A DNA stretch of 64,000 nt from Streptomyces sp. NRRL B-24484 (GCF_000717715.1 NZ_JOAI01000021.1:56584-120583), one strand, 5' to 3'; positions 38,526 to 47,437 are shown, counted from the stretch's first letter. A program made the numbers and translations. Notes: a model not told the origin generated them from the letters alone.

Positions 38526-38939
38526 TCAGCCGTTGTGCGGGGCGGGCCGCCCGAGGCCGGCGCAGGCGCTGTGCTGGTGGCCGGTCCGCCCGTCGGCCGT
38601 GCTGACGCCTTCCGCCTGGAACAGTGCACCGACGACGGCCAGCGGCAGCACCGCACAGAGCAGGGCGTGCCCGGCGCCCACGGAGCGCGAGCGGCCGCGG
38701 AACACCACTGCAAGCTGCCAACCGCCCCAGAGGCCGGCTGCGACGCCCGCCGCGAGTCCCGCCCAGGCCAGTGGCAGCACGTACCACGGAGCCCCCGGGC
38801 TGTCGTGGCACCGGGAAACCACGGCCTGCACGGCGCTGTCCGCCGTGAACGCGGGGACGGTGCAGGCCCAGCCCGCGATCATCAGCAGAAGGGGGCCGCG
38901 GGCTCCGGACCGACGCGACGGTGTGTGGCGGCTTGCCAT
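38526..38939 (-). CDS. Small membrane protein, first copy (probable immunity protein of the amidase effector)
   Basis: A 137-residue protein with four predicted helices (GPLLLMIAGWACTVPAF, VLPLAWAGLAAGVAAGLWGG, GHALLCAVLPLAVVGALF and a weaker one) and a C-x-D-x-P-G loop between helices 1 and 2 (CHDSPGAPW). ATG 38939 lies two bases after the amidase stop, so it is translationally coupled. Position after an exported cell-wall-acting effector and a membrane location fit an immunity protein. No named family was recognised. Confidence 0.72.
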   Translation of the reverse strand: MASRHTPSRRSGARGPLLLMIAGWACTVPAFTADSAVQAVVSRCHDSPGAPWYVLPLAWAGLAAGVAAGLWGGWQLAVVFRGRSRSVGAGHALLCAVLPLAVVGALFQAEGVSTADGRTGHQHSACAGLGRPAPHNG

Positions 38940-38941
38940 CT

Positions 38942-40204
38942 CTAGTACCAATCCGGATTCACGCGCACGTAGTGCAGTTTCTGATGCCCCCGATGTTCCT
39001 GGAAGGCATCGATCCGGCCGTCCACGCTGGCGTTTTTCATGCCACCGCTGTGTTGGGTGTACCGGATGTCCCCGTCCGGGGTCACCGCCGTGACGACCGC
39101 GGTGTGGTGGATGGCCCCCTTCGTGTCCTGGGAATCCTGGTCGGAGTCCTCCTCGTAGTAGACGATGTCTCCGGGGCGGACCTGGTCGGCCGGGATCTCC
39201 TGGCCGCCGTGGCGCATCATGAAGTCGTGCATGTTCTGGGCACCGGCCCAGCTCTTCGAGTAGTCGACCCGTTCGGACAGCCAGTCGTCGCCCGGATCGG
39301 TGCTGCGGCCCCAGGTGTCGTCGCCCCGCCAGCCGAACAGTGAGTCGCCCTTGCCGCGCACGCCACCTTGGTGCAGCGCTTCGGACGCGAAGTTGGTGCA
39401 GTTGTCGTCGAAGGCGTCGATGCTCGTGTCGTCCCAGTGCTCCAGGGCCCACTGCACCGTCTTCACGCGGTCGTATTTGGTGCCCGGGCCGCCGCGGAGT
39501 TCGAGTTTCACGTTGTCGGGAATGCCCGGGAGGTCGGCCAGGGTCACCGGGTCGGAAAGCATCAACTGCTTCCGCTGGTTGTCGGACAGAGCGGCCCACC
39601 AGTCGGAGACAAGACGGGGGTCCTTCCCGTCGGGGATGCCTCCTGTGTACATGTTCAGCTCGACCCGGGAGGCCTCGCCCTGGAGGTCGTCCAACGCTTT
39701 CTCCGGGTCTGTCTCGCACGTGGCGGCGCCGAGTTTGCGGAGTTCCGCCGCGGCCTGCCGGTCGGCCTGGGACGCCTCGCGCAGGGCCTCCTGGAGCAGC
39801 GCGTCGACCTCCTGGACGATGTTGTCCGTGGACGAGTCCGCACCGCCGGAGGGGCCGCGGACCGTGCCGGTCGCCTCGTCGACGGTCAGGCCGTGGTCCC
39901 TGGCCATGTCGAGTGCGGCGTTCATGGTCAGTTTGGCCCGGGTGATAGTGGCACCGAGGCCGTCGAGGACCATGGCCACGCCGCGCATGATGTCTGCGCC
40001 GGCCTCCAGTATCCGAGCCTGCTCCTCGAGTTTTCGGCCCGCGGCCTCGCCGACCCGGTCCTTCCAGTCGGTCTTGAGCGGGTCGACACCGTTGGCATGG
40101 ATGTCGTTGACCGCCTGCCAGGACTCCCTGGCGAGTTCCGTCCACCCTTCGGCGGCCGCGTCGACATCGACACTGCGTGCGGCCTTGAGTGCTGCGATGT
40201 CCAT
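38942..40204 (-). CDS. Type VII-like exported protein with C-terminal amidase (Amidase_6, papain-like) domain
   Basis: Protein of 420 residues. The first 110 residues are helical with a DWKDRVG turn that recalls WXG/ESX-type substrates; a helical middle follows to about residue 240. The last 170 residues match the putative amidase domain PF12671: Cys269 in DDNCTNFASEALHQGG, a PGDIVYYEE strand and His366-His367 in IHHTAVVTAVTPDG. Such domains cleave amide bonds and are used as toxins. There is no classical signal peptide; the gene upstream encodes a small WXG100-like partner, so export by a type VII (ESX) system is the likely route, by inference. ATG 40204 follows GGAG. Confidence 0.75.
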   Translation of the reverse strand: MDIAALKAARSVDVDAAAEGWTELARESWQAVNDIHANGVDPLKTDWKDRVGEAAGRKLEEQARILEAGADIMRGVAMVLDGLGATITRAKLTMNAALDMARDHGLTVDEATGTVRGPSGGADSSTDNIVQEVDALLQEALREASQADRQAAAELRKLGAATCETDPEKALDDLQGEASRVELNMYTGGIPDGKDPRLVSDWWAALSDNQRKQLMLSDPVTLADLPGIPDNVKLELRGGPGTKYDRVKTVQWALEHWDDTSIDAFDDNCTNFASEALHQGGVRGKGDSLFGWRGDDTWGRSTDPGDDWLSERVDYSKSWAGAQNMHDFMMRHGGQEIPADQVRPGDIVYYEEDSDQDSQDTKGAIHHTAVVTAVTPDGDIRYTQHSGGMKNASVDGRIDAFQEHRGHQKLHYVRVNPDWY

Positions 40205-40206
40205 GG

Positions 40207-40530
40207 TCAACGCTCCGTGGAGTGAAGGTCGGCCAGGGCCGCGCCGAGCCGACGGACGGACTCCTGCTCGGCCGTATCGTAGGAGTGCGCCGAGTCGCGC
40301 AACTGATCCGCGTAGGTGTGCAACTGGCCGACCACGGCCGTCATGTGGGTCTGCCAGGCCTCGGCGCAGGCCCGCAGCGCCGGCCCGGACTCCCATCCGG
40401 TCAGGGTGGCGGCTGCGGTGAAGCTGTCGTCCAGCCAGTGGCCGGCAGCCGGGCCGATCTGCCCGGCCGTGCCCTCCAGCCCGTTCGCAGACTGCCGGAG
40501 TACGTCCGTGCGAACGTGGATGTCGTTCAA
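40207..40530 (-). CDS. WXG100-like small helical protein (export partner)
   Basis: A 107-residue, all-helical protein with the central turn LTGWESGPALRA (W-x-S-G, a WXG variant) between two amphipathic helices, and DVLRQSANGLEGTAGQIG at its start, as in ESX proteins of actinobacteria. TTG 40530 is the best start: it lies five bases after GGGGG, and no ATG/GTG is better placed. Its stop lies 2 bp before the amidase gene. Likely a co-secreted partner or chaperone of that protein. Confidence 0.72.
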   Translation of the reverse strand: MNDIHVRTDVLRQSANGLEGTAGQIGPAAGHWLDDSFTAAATLTGWESGPALRACAEAWQTHMTAVVGQLHTYADQLRDSAHSYDTAEQESVRRLGAALADLHSTER

Positions 40531-41076
40531 TGTTTCCCCCGAGTCCCCCGGCCCGCCGACCTCTCCGTCGGCAGGCACGCGAACCATTCTGTTCGACTGG
40601 CAGGGGCGGCGCGCCGGTGCCGGAGTCCCGTCGACGAACCGCAACGGAGAGATGGGGACACCTTTACCTTCCGTGGCGGCGACCGGCCCGGCGGCAGGTG
40701 GTGCCGGAAGACGGGCAGTCCCGGTGGACGGAGCCCTGGCGCTGCTCTGGTACCAGGTGCCGGCGGGTTGCGCCGCGGTGGTCGAGCCCGCAGGGCTGCC
40801 GACTGCCCGCCACGGGGGCCTGCGCGAGCTGTCGCGCGCGGGGAGCCGCACGCGTTGGCCATCGGACCGGCAGGCGTGGGCCCGGCGAACTCGGCGCGGA
40901 GTGCAGCAGCCTTCCAACCGGCCGGACGCGCTGTTCCTCCGGAAGCAGCGACGCGGCGGCGGGATCCTGGTTCGGGAGACTCCTGGCCGCTGCCGGTCTG
41001 ATCGGTAACTGCCGTGCCAGGGCCGGGAGCCCCGCCGTAGCGCTTCGCCGGGGCGGCGGCCCATAGGTTCGACCGG
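40531..41076. other. Gap upstream of the WXG-amidase locus
   Basis: 546 bp without a convincing gene. A plus-strand frame from ATG 40652 to TAA 41008 (118 codons) has mixed third positions, unlike the strong G/C bias of real genes here, and encodes no recognisable domain; I do not call it. The promoter of the WXG-amidase operon should lie near 40540-40620. Base composition is slightly less G+C-biased than surroundings, consistent with an inserted block. Confidence 0.45.
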
Positions 41077-41661
41077 TCAGGCGAGCTTCCACTGGCCGGT
41101 CTGGTCGGCCATGCCGCTGTCCAGGGTGAACTGGACCTTGTCGAGGGCGGCGTCCTTGGGGACCTCGAAGGTCAGGAAGCCGAGGCCGCTCTCGCCGGGG
41201 GCGATGTTCACCGAGCCGGAGAAGCCCTGGCCGGCCTTGGTGTCGAAGAGGCTGGTGGTGAAGGACTGGCCCTGGGCGTCCAGCAGCTTGGCGCTGTTGG
41301 CCGGGGCGTCGCTGTAGGCCTTGCCGGTGGCCTTGATGCGGAACTGGACGGCGACGAAGCGCTTGCCGTCGCCCGGCTTGCTGAACTCGTCCTCGCCCTC
41401 GGCGTTGTCGACGACCTTGACCACGGTGACGTCGGCGGTGGTGGTCTTCTCGAAGCCCTTGAGCGCGATGGTGTCGCCGACCTTGGCCGGGGCCGCGGCG
41501 GCCGGCTTGGCGCCGCCGGCGGAGGCCGGGGCACCCGAGGCGGGCTTCTTCGCCTCGGTGGAGACCGAGGATCCGCCGGTGTTGCAGGCGGTGGCCCCCA
41601 GCGCGACCAGCGAGGCCGCGAGCAGGGCGGCGGCGGAGCGGCGGGCGGTGCTGCGGTTCAT
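41077..41661 (-). CDS. DUF4352-type lipoprotein
   Basis: Exported protein of 194 residues. The signal peptide ends in a lipobox-like LGATAC with Cys26 as the lipidation site, then a Gly/Ala/Pro-rich linker, then an immunoglobulin-like DUF4352/telomeric-repeat-type domain (KFVAVQF-like strand as RFVAVQFRIKATGKAYSDAP; APGESGLGFLTFEVP). ATG 41661 follows GGGAG. A minus-strand promoter with a perfect TTGACA lies upstream, next to palindromes shared with the divergent methylase gene. Function unknown, presumably in the cell envelope. Confidence 0.82.
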   Translation of the reverse strand: MNRSTARRSAAALLAASLVALGATACNTGGSSVSTEAKKPASGAPASAGGAKPAAAAPAKVGDTIALKGFEKTTTADVTVVKVVDNAEGEDEFSKPGDGKRFVAVQFRIKATGKAYSDAPANSAKLLDAQGQSFTTSLFDTKAGQGFSGSVNIAPGESGLGFLTFEVPKDAALDKVQFTLDSGMADQTGQWKLA

Positions 41662-41726
41662 GGCGTGAACTCCCAACGGTGGCGGGTGGATTCGCCGCGG
41701 CTCCGGGCCGTTTCGGCGATGACCAG

Positions 41727-41755
41727 ATCACACCATGGACTGTGAACACTGTCAA
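41727..41755 (-). promoter_or_regulatory. Promoter of the DUF4352 lipoprotein gene
   Basis: On the minus strand, TTGACA (41755-41750), a 17-base spacer and TGTGAT (41732-41727) form a near-consensus promoter. A TGTGAAC half-site (41741-41747) lies inside the spacer. Confidence 0.6.
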
Positions 41756-41777
41756 CGGTGATTCATGAAACGTATCT

Positions 41778-41791
41778 GTTCACATGTGAAC
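41778..41791. promoter_or_regulatory. Palindromic operator GTTCACATGTGAAC
   Basis: A perfect 14-bp palindrome between the divergent lipoprotein and DNA methylase genes. The same TGTGAAC half-site recurs at 41741-41747. It is likely to be a repressor site acting on one or both genes. Confidence 0.65.
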
Positions 41792-41917
41792 GGTGGTGGG
41801 GTGGCGCATGGCTATGCTGGGCGGTCACACGCGCCGCGCACCGCGCACCGCTGCACCGCACCCCGCACCCCGCACCCCGCGGCACGCGCGCCACCGCCGC
41901 TCGACCGAGGAGCCCCG

Positions 41918-44086
41918 ATGCCGGACCGTCCCGAGGTGACCGCCGTCGAGATCGCCCGCCTGGCCGGGGTCGGGCGGGCCGCCGTCAGCAACTGGCGCCG
42001 CCGCCACCCCGACTTCCCGCAGCCCGCCGGCGGCACCGACACCAGCCCGACCTTCCGCCTCGACGAGGTGGAGCACTGGCTCCGCGCCCAGGGCAAGATC
42101 GCCGAACTGCCGCTGCTGGAACGCGTCCGGCAGCAGCTGGAGACCCTCCGCGACCCGGACGGGCACCCGGCCGCGCCGCTCCTCGCGGCCGGCGCCCTGC
42201 TGCTGCAGCTGCACCGCGACCCGGCCGGCTGGCAGGCGCTCCGGGAGGAGCCCGACACCCGGCTCGCCACCGCCCTGCCCCGCCTGCTGCTGCAGACCGC
42301 GGCGGCCGCCCTCGGCCCGGACGGCGCCGCCCTGCTCGCCCTGCCGCGGCTGGCCGGCGCGACCTACCTCGACCTCGTCCGGATGCTCGAACGGCTCGCC
42401 GCCGAGCACGGCCCCGCGGACGCGTACGAGCAACTCCTCACCCGTCACGCCGAGGCCGCCGCGCGCCCGAGCGCCGCCACCCCGCCCGAGGCCGCCGCGC
42501 TGCTCGCCGCCCTGGCCGACCCGGCGGATCCGGCCCACCCGGCAGACCTCGACACCCCGGCGGGCGCCGGCGGCACCGTCCTCGACCCGGCCTGCGGACT
42601 CGGGGCCCTGCTCCTCGCCGCCGGCCCCGGAGCCGACCGCCGCGGCCAGGACCTCGACCCGGTGCACACCGCCCTCGCCCTGCTGCGGCTCGCCCTGAAC
42701 ACCCCGCCGGACGCACCCGGCCCGCTCGCCCTCGACCTGCGCCCCGGCGACTCGCTCCGCGCCGACGCCCACGCCGGCCTCACCGCCGACACCGTGCTCT
42801 GCCAGCCGCCCTACAACGAGCGCGACTGGGGCCACGACGAGCTGCAGTACGACTCCCGCTGGCCCGGCGGACTCGTCCCGCCGCGCGGGGAGTCCGAACT
42901 CGCCTGGGTGCTGCACTGCCTGGCGCACACCCGCCCCGACGGCCTCGCCGCCCTGCTGCTGCCGCCGACCGTCGCCTCCCGCCGGGCCGGACGCCGGATC
43001 CGCGCCGAGCTCGTCCGCTCCGGGGCGCTGCGCGCCGTCGTCGCGCTGCCCGCCGGCACCGCCCCGCCCTACGGCGTCCCGCTGCACCTGTGGCTGCTCC
43101 GCGGCCCCCGCCCCGGCGACGACTTCCGCCGGGTCCTGCTGCTCGACGCCGCCGCGGCCCACCCCGCCGCCGAGGGCGGCCGCGACCGGGTCGACTGGCC
43201 CGCCCTGCACCGCACCGTCCTCGACACCTGGCGGGCCTTCGACACCGCCGCCCGCACCGGCGCCGCCCTGCCCGCCGACCGGCCCGGCGTCCACCGGGCG
43301 GTGCCGGCCCTCGACCTGCTCGACGACGAGACCGACCTGTCGCCGGCCCGCCACCTGCCCGCCGCCGCCCCGGACGGCGGTGCCGCCGCCCTGCACCACC
43401 TGCATTCCCGGCTCGCCGAACTGCTGGCCGGTCCGGCCGACCCGGCGACCGCCCTGCCCGCCGTCGCCGACACCCCGTCACCCGCCGAAGCGCCGCTGGT
43501 CACCGTCGGCGAACTCGCCCGCACCGGAGCCCTGGAGGTGCACTCCAGCGGGCAGGGCGTCCTGCCGGCCGCGCCGGGCGACGGCCCGCCCGGCACCCCC
43601 CTCCTCACCGACCAGGACCTGATCGCCGGCACCGCGCCCACCGCCACCACGGCCGCCGGCGCGCCGCTCACCACCCGCCCGGGCGACGTCCTCGTCCCCG
43701 CCCTCGGCGGCGGCACCGCCCGGGTGGTGCGGGCCGGCGGCCCGCTGGACGGGGTCGCCCTCGGCCCCCGCCTGCACCTGCTGCGCCCGGATCCCGCCCA
43801 GCTCGACCCGGACTTCCTGGCCGGCGTGCTGCGCGCCACCGGCAGCGCCCGCCGGGCCAGCAGCTACGCCTCCACCACCACCCGGCTGGACGTCCGCCGG
43901 GTGGAACTGCCGCGCGTCCCGCCCGGGCGCCAGCGCGCCCTCGGCGCGGCCTTCCGCCGGATCGCCGACTTCGAGGCGGCCCTCGACCGGGCCGCCGCCC
44001 TCGGCCGCGGCCTCGCCCGGGGGCTCACCGACGGCCTCGCCACCGGCGGCCTGACGGAACGGCAGGACGGAGCCGGACCGGCCTGA
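41918..44086 (+). CDS. Solitary N6-adenine DNA methylase with fused specificity region
   Basis: Protein of 722 residues. An N-terminal helix-turn-helix (EIARLAGVGRAAVSNWRRRHPDFP) precedes an N6-methylase domain with the AdoMet motif LDPACGLGALLLAA and a catalytic-loop candidate DTVLCQPPYNERDWG. The usual motif IV is (N/D/S)PP(Y/F); here the first residue is Gln. The C-terminal part (LVTVGELARTGALEVH ... LDVRRVELPRVPPGRQ) resembles a type I HsdS target-recognition unit. No restriction subunit is nearby, so it is an orphan methylase with a possible regulatory or epigenetic role. ATG 41918 follows GAGGAG. Whether QPPY supports catalysis is uncertain. Confidence 0.83.
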   Translation: MPDRPEVTAVEIARLAGVGRAAVSNWRRRHPDFPQPAGGTDTSPTFRLDEVEHWLRAQGKIAELPLLERVRQQLETLRDPDGHPAAPLLAAGALLLQLHRDPAGWQALREEPDTRLATALPRLLLQTAAAALGPDGAALLALPRLAGATYLDLVRMLERLAAEHGPADAYEQLLTRHAEAAARPSAATPPEAAALLAALADPADPAHPADLDTPAGAGGTVLDPACGLGALLLAAGPGADRRGQDLDPVHTALALLRLALNTPPDAPGPLALDLRPGDSLRADAHAGLTADTVLCQPPYNERDWGHDELQYDSRWPGGLVPPRGESELAWVLHCLAHTRPDGLAALLLPPTVASRRAGRRIRAELVRSGALRAVVALPAGTAPPYGVPLHLWLLRGPRPGDDFRRVLLLDAAAAHPAAEGGRDRVDWPALHRTVLDTWRAFDTAARTGAALPADRPGVHRAVPALDLLDDETDLSPARHLPAAAPDGGAAALHHLHSRLAELLAGPADPATALPAVADTPSPAEAPLVTVGELARTGALEVHSSGQGVLPAAPGDGPPGTPLLTDQDLIAGTAPTATTAAGAPLTTRPGDVLVPALGGGTARVVRAGGPLDGVALGPRLHLLRPDPAQLDPDFLAGVLRATGSARRASSYASTTTRLDVRRVELPRVPPGRQRALGAAFRRIADFEAALDRAAALGRGLARGLTDGLATGGLTERQDGAGPA

Positions 44087-44194
44087 CCGGGCGTCGGGCC
44101 GGCCGCCGGCGCCACGGGGCGGAAAGGCCCTGCTCGGTCGGGCGGTGTGACGGTACGGTGTGCGACACACCCTCGACCCCGCACAGGAGCGCCC

Positions 44195-44827
44195 ATGTCC
44201 GGCCCCCTGTACGGGCAGCCAGGCCCCAGCGCCGGCGGCCCGTTCAGCCTGCTCCACAGGATCCTCGTCTGCCTGGTGCCGCTGCTGACCTTCGGTCTGC
44301 TCGGCATGGCGCCGTCGGTCCTGCTCGCCGCGCGCCGCCGCCGGGCCGTGGACGTGCTCGGCGCGGTGTTCTTCGGGCTCGTCCAACTGACCATGTACGT
44401 CGTCCTCGGCCTCTCGCCGAAGGAGACCACCGGCACCTGGTACGCCGACGTGACCGGGCTGACCGCGATCGTGCTCTGGATCGGCGCGCCCGCCCACTTC
44501 CTGATCATGGACAGTGCGGCCGTCTGGAACCGCAGGAGCCAGGGCGCCCCCGCCCCGTGGCCGCCGCACGGCCTGCTCCTGCCGAGCCCGTACCCGCCCG
44601 GCGCCCCCACCCTGACCGGGCTGGCGCCGCAGACCCCCGCCCACTACCAGCCGCAGCCGCAGCCCCAGCAGCCGCAGTACCACCAGCCGCAGCCGCAGCC
44701 GCCGTACGGGCCGCAGCAGGCCGCGCCCGCCCCGCACCCGCCCACCGTCCGGGCCGCGCCCGGCAGCGACGACCTGCAGCAGCTCGGTGAGCTGCTGCGC
44801 CGGCAGGCCGGGGACGGCAGGCCGTGA
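44195..44827 (+). CDS. Small integral membrane protein with Pro/Gln-rich tail
   Basis: Protein of 210 residues with three helices in the first 110 residues (ILVCLVPLLTFGLLGMAPSVLLA, VLGAVFFGLVQLTMYVVLGL and VTGLTAIVLWIGAPAHFLIM) and a cytoplasmic Pro/Gln-rich tail (QPQPQPQQPQYHQPQPQ). ATG 44195 follows AGGAG. Its stop overlaps the start of a Ser/Thr kinase gene as GTGA, so the two proteins probably work together, for example with this one as a membrane partner or substrate. Unknown family. Confidence 0.75.
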   Translation: MSGPLYGQPGPSAGGPFSLLHRILVCLVPLLTFGLLGMAPSVLLAARRRRAVDVLGAVFFGLVQLTMYVVLGLSPKETTGTWYADVTGLTAIVLWIGAPAHFLIMDSAAVWNRRSQGAPAPWPPHGLLLPSPYPPGAPTLTGLAPQTPAHYQPQPQPQQPQYHQPQPQPPYGPQQAAPAPHPPTVRAAPGSDDLQQLGELLRRQAGDGRP

Positions 44828-46575
44828 CCGGTGCCCGGGTCGTCGACGGCCGCTACCGGCTCACCGAGAAGATCGGGCACGGCGGCATGGGCCAGGTCTG
44901 GGCCGGCCACGACCAGCGGCTCGACCGGCGGGTCGCCGTCAAACTGCTCCGCACCGACCTGCTCGGCCCCGAGGACGCCACCCGCAGCCGCGGCGACGAA
45001 CTGCGCCGCCGCTTCCTGCGGGAGAGCCGGATCAGCGCCGCCCTCGACCACCCCGGGCTGGTCACCGTCTTCGACGCCGGCACCGACGGCGGCGAGCTCT
45101 ACCTCGTCATGCAGCAGGTGCCCGGCGTCAGCCTCGCCGACCTGCTCGCCGAGGACGGCCCGCTGACCGTCGAACGCGCGGCCGCCACCGCCGCGCAGCT
45201 CTGCTCCGCGCTCGCCGCCGTGCACGCCGTCCCGGTCGTCCACCGCGACCTGAAGCCCAGCAACGTGATGATCCGTCCGGACGGGCGGACGGTGCTGCTG
45301 GACCTCGGCATCGCCACCGCCCTCGACCCGGACGCCACCCGGCTGACCCTCACCGGCACCCCGATCGGCAGCCCCGCCTACATGGCCCCCGAACAGGCCC
45401 TCGCCGCCGGCGTCGACCCGCGCAGCGACCTCTACGCACTCGGCTGCCTGCTGCACGAGATGCTCACCGGCGACGCCCCGTTCACCGCCCCGACCGCGCT
45501 CGGCGTCCTGCGCCGCCACGTCGACGAGCCGCCGCCCCCGCTGCGCGAGCTGCGGCCCGACGTCCCGGCGGCCCTGGAGCGGCTGGTCCTCGCCCTGCTC
45601 GCCAAGCAGCCCGCCGACCGCCCCGCCGACGCCCAGCAGGTCCACGCCGTCCTGCAGCCGCTGCTGCCCGGCCCCTCCGCCGGGCCGCAGCCGCCCCACG
45701 GCCCGCTGCCCGACCCGGCCCGCCCCTACCGCCACCCGCACCACCCGGCGCCCGCCCGCACCGCGGCGCCCCCGCCCACGAGGCTCTCCCTGCCGGACCC
45801 GGCGCCCCCGGCCGACCCCGCCCCCGTGCTGATGGCCGCCGTCGCGTCGCGCGGCGCCGAACCGGACGGGGACCTCACCGCCGCCTGCGCCCGGCTCTCC
45901 GACCTGGTCGCCGCCCACCGCCACACCGAGGTCGTCGACCTCGCCGCCGGACTGCTGCCCAGGATCGCCGCCGCCCACGGCGACGGCGCCCCGCTGCTGC
46001 ACACCGTCCGGACGATCCGGGCCCGCACCCTGCTGCAGGAGGGGCGCGCCGAGGAGGCGCTCGCCGAGTACCGGCTGCTCGCCGCCGCGACCGCCGCCGA
46101 GCGCGGCCCCTACGACCCGGCCGCGCTCGACCACCGGCAGCGCGCCGCCGACTGCCTGGAACGCCTCGGCCGCACCGGCGAGGCGCTCGCCGAGTACCGG
46201 GAGCTGACCGCCGCGCTGCCGCCCGACTCCGACCGGTCGCTGGAGGTCCGCGAGCGGACCGGCCGGCTGCTCACCGCGGCCGGCGACCACGACGGCGCCT
46301 GGCACACCCTGCTCGAACTCCTGCTGGACACCGAGCGCCGCCGCGGACCGCACCACGCCGACGTCCGCCGGCTGCGCGCGCTGCTCGACCGGATCGGCGC
46401 CCTGCGCACCGCCACCCCGCTGCCCGGGACGACCCGCCCGGCGGTCCCTCCGACGCTCGCCCCTCCGCCGCCCGCCGGGCCGCCGGGCACCGCACGGGCC
46501 GACCCGCGGCTGTTCGTCCCGACCGCGCCGCCGCCGACCCCGGTGCCCGGCAACCCGTACGCCGCGGGCGGCTGA
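44824..46575 (+). CDS. Eukaryotic-type Ser/Thr protein kinase with TPR-like C terminus
   Basis: Protein of 583 residues. Kinase domain at about residues 10-275: glycine loop IGHGGMGQVWAG, Lys40 in VAVKLL, catalytic HRDLKPSNV at 140, GSPAYMAPEQ in the activation segment. The metal-binding DFG is DLG at 160. A Pro-rich linker and helical TPR-like repeats (EALAEYRLLAAATAAER, GEALAEYRELTAALP) fill residues about 330-520. There is no transmembrane helix or PASTA domain, so it is cytosolic, unlike PknB. It overlaps the upstream membrane-protein gene by 4 bp. Signal and targets are unknown. Confidence 0.9.
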   Translation: MTGARVVDGRYRLTEKIGHGGMGQVWAGHDQRLDRRVAVKLLRTDLLGPEDATRSRGDELRRRFLRESRISAALDHPGLVTVFDAGTDGGELYLVMQQVPGVSLADLLAEDGPLTVERAAATAAQLCSALAAVHAVPVVHRDLKPSNVMIRPDGRTVLLDLGIATALDPDATRLTLTGTPIGSPAYMAPEQALAAGVDPRSDLYALGCLLHEMLTGDAPFTAPTALGVLRRHVDEPPPPLRELRPDVPAALERLVLALLAKQPADRPADAQQVHAVLQPLLPGPSAGPQPPHGPLPDPARPYRHPHHPAPARTAAPPPTRLSLPDPAPPADPAPVLMAAVASRGAEPDGDLTAACARLSDLVAAHRHTEVVDLAAGLLPRIAAAHGDGAPLLHTVRTIRARTLLQEGRAEEALAEYRLLAAATAAERGPYDPAALDHRQRAADCLERLGRTGEALAEYRELTAALPPDSDRSLEVRERTGRLLTAAGDHDGAWHTLLELLLDTERRRGPHHADVRRLRALLDRIGALRTATPLPGTTRPAVPPTLAPPPPAGPPGTARADPRLFVPTAPPPTPVPGNPYAAGG

Positions 46576-46730
46576 TCCGGACAGGTCCGCACGGCCGCCC
46601 CGGCGGCGGGGGTCTGGGCAACGCGCGGACGGCTCCCTATTGTTCACTCCAGTCAGGAGAACCACCGGGCGCCCGCGGCGCCCCACGCACCGGACCCACA
46701 CAGCCCCACCCACCGCACGGGAGGCACCAC

Positions 46731-47369
46731 GTGATCCGCACCCGCTCCGTCCCCCGCCCGGCCCGGACGGCCGCCGGGATCCTGCTCGCGGCCGCCGTGC
46801 TGACCGCGTGCAGCGGCTCACCGGCCCACCAGGGCGCGGCGGCGGTGGTCGGCGACGAGCGGATCCCGATCGCGGAGGTGCAGGCCAAGGTCGGCGAACT
46901 GCGGGACGCGGCGGCCGCGGCCTCCCCGGGCGGCGCCGGCACCGAGCAGGCCGGGCTGGTCCGGCGGACGGTCGCCGAACTCGTCCTCGACCGGGTGATC
47001 GCCCGCGCCCTCGCCGACCGCGGCCTCACCGTCTCCGAGGGCGAGATCGCGCAGGCCCGGCAGACCGACGCCCAGATGCTCGGCGGCGACGCCGCCCTGC
47101 AGCGCCAGCTGCTGCTCCGCCAGGGCGTCGCCCCCGACGACGTCGCAGGCTTCTACCGGCAGCAGATCGGCATCAAGAAGATCGCCTCCGCGGCCGGCCA
47201 GGACGCCCGGACCGAACAGGGCGACGCGGTCGTCCGCAAGGCCCTCGCCGACGCCGGGCAGGAGCTCCGGGTCGAGGTCAACCCCCGCTACGGCCGCTGG
47301 GACCCGCAGAAGATCGCCCTGGTCGACAGCACCACCGACTGGCTGCCGCAGCGCGCGCCGTCCGCCTGA
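46731..47369 (+). CDS. SurA-N-like lipoprotein
   Basis: Exported lipoprotein of 212 residues. The signal peptide ends in lipobox LTAC with Cys27. The mature part (VVGDERIPIAEVQAKVGEL ... RTVAELVLDRVIARALADRGL) matches the SurA N-terminal chaperone domain, but no PPIase domain follows, so a folding-helper role outside the membrane is likely. GTG 46731 follows GGGAGG (46719-46724). The mazG gene follows in the same direction after 68 bp, an order I recall from other streptomycetes. Confidence 0.88.
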   Translation: MIRTRSVPRPARTAAGILLAAAVLTACSGSPAHQGAAAVVGDERIPIAEVQAKVGELRDAAAAASPGGAGTEQAGLVRRTVAELVLDRVIARALADRGLTVSEGEIAQARQTDAQMLGGDAALQRQLLLRQGVAPDDVAGFYRQQIGIKKIASAAGQDARTEQGDAVVRKALADAGQELRVEVNPRYGRWDPQKIALVDSTTDWLPQRAPSA

Positions 47370-47437
47370 CCGGTCCGCCCGCGGCGCCCGGCGGGACGCC
47401 CGCGGGGGCGCCGCCGAGGGACGGTAGGTTCGGGGGT

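Noticed and set aside
40652..41008. A 118-codon plus-strand frame
   Set aside because: Third positions lack the genome's G/C bias, the ribosome site is too close, and no domain is visible.
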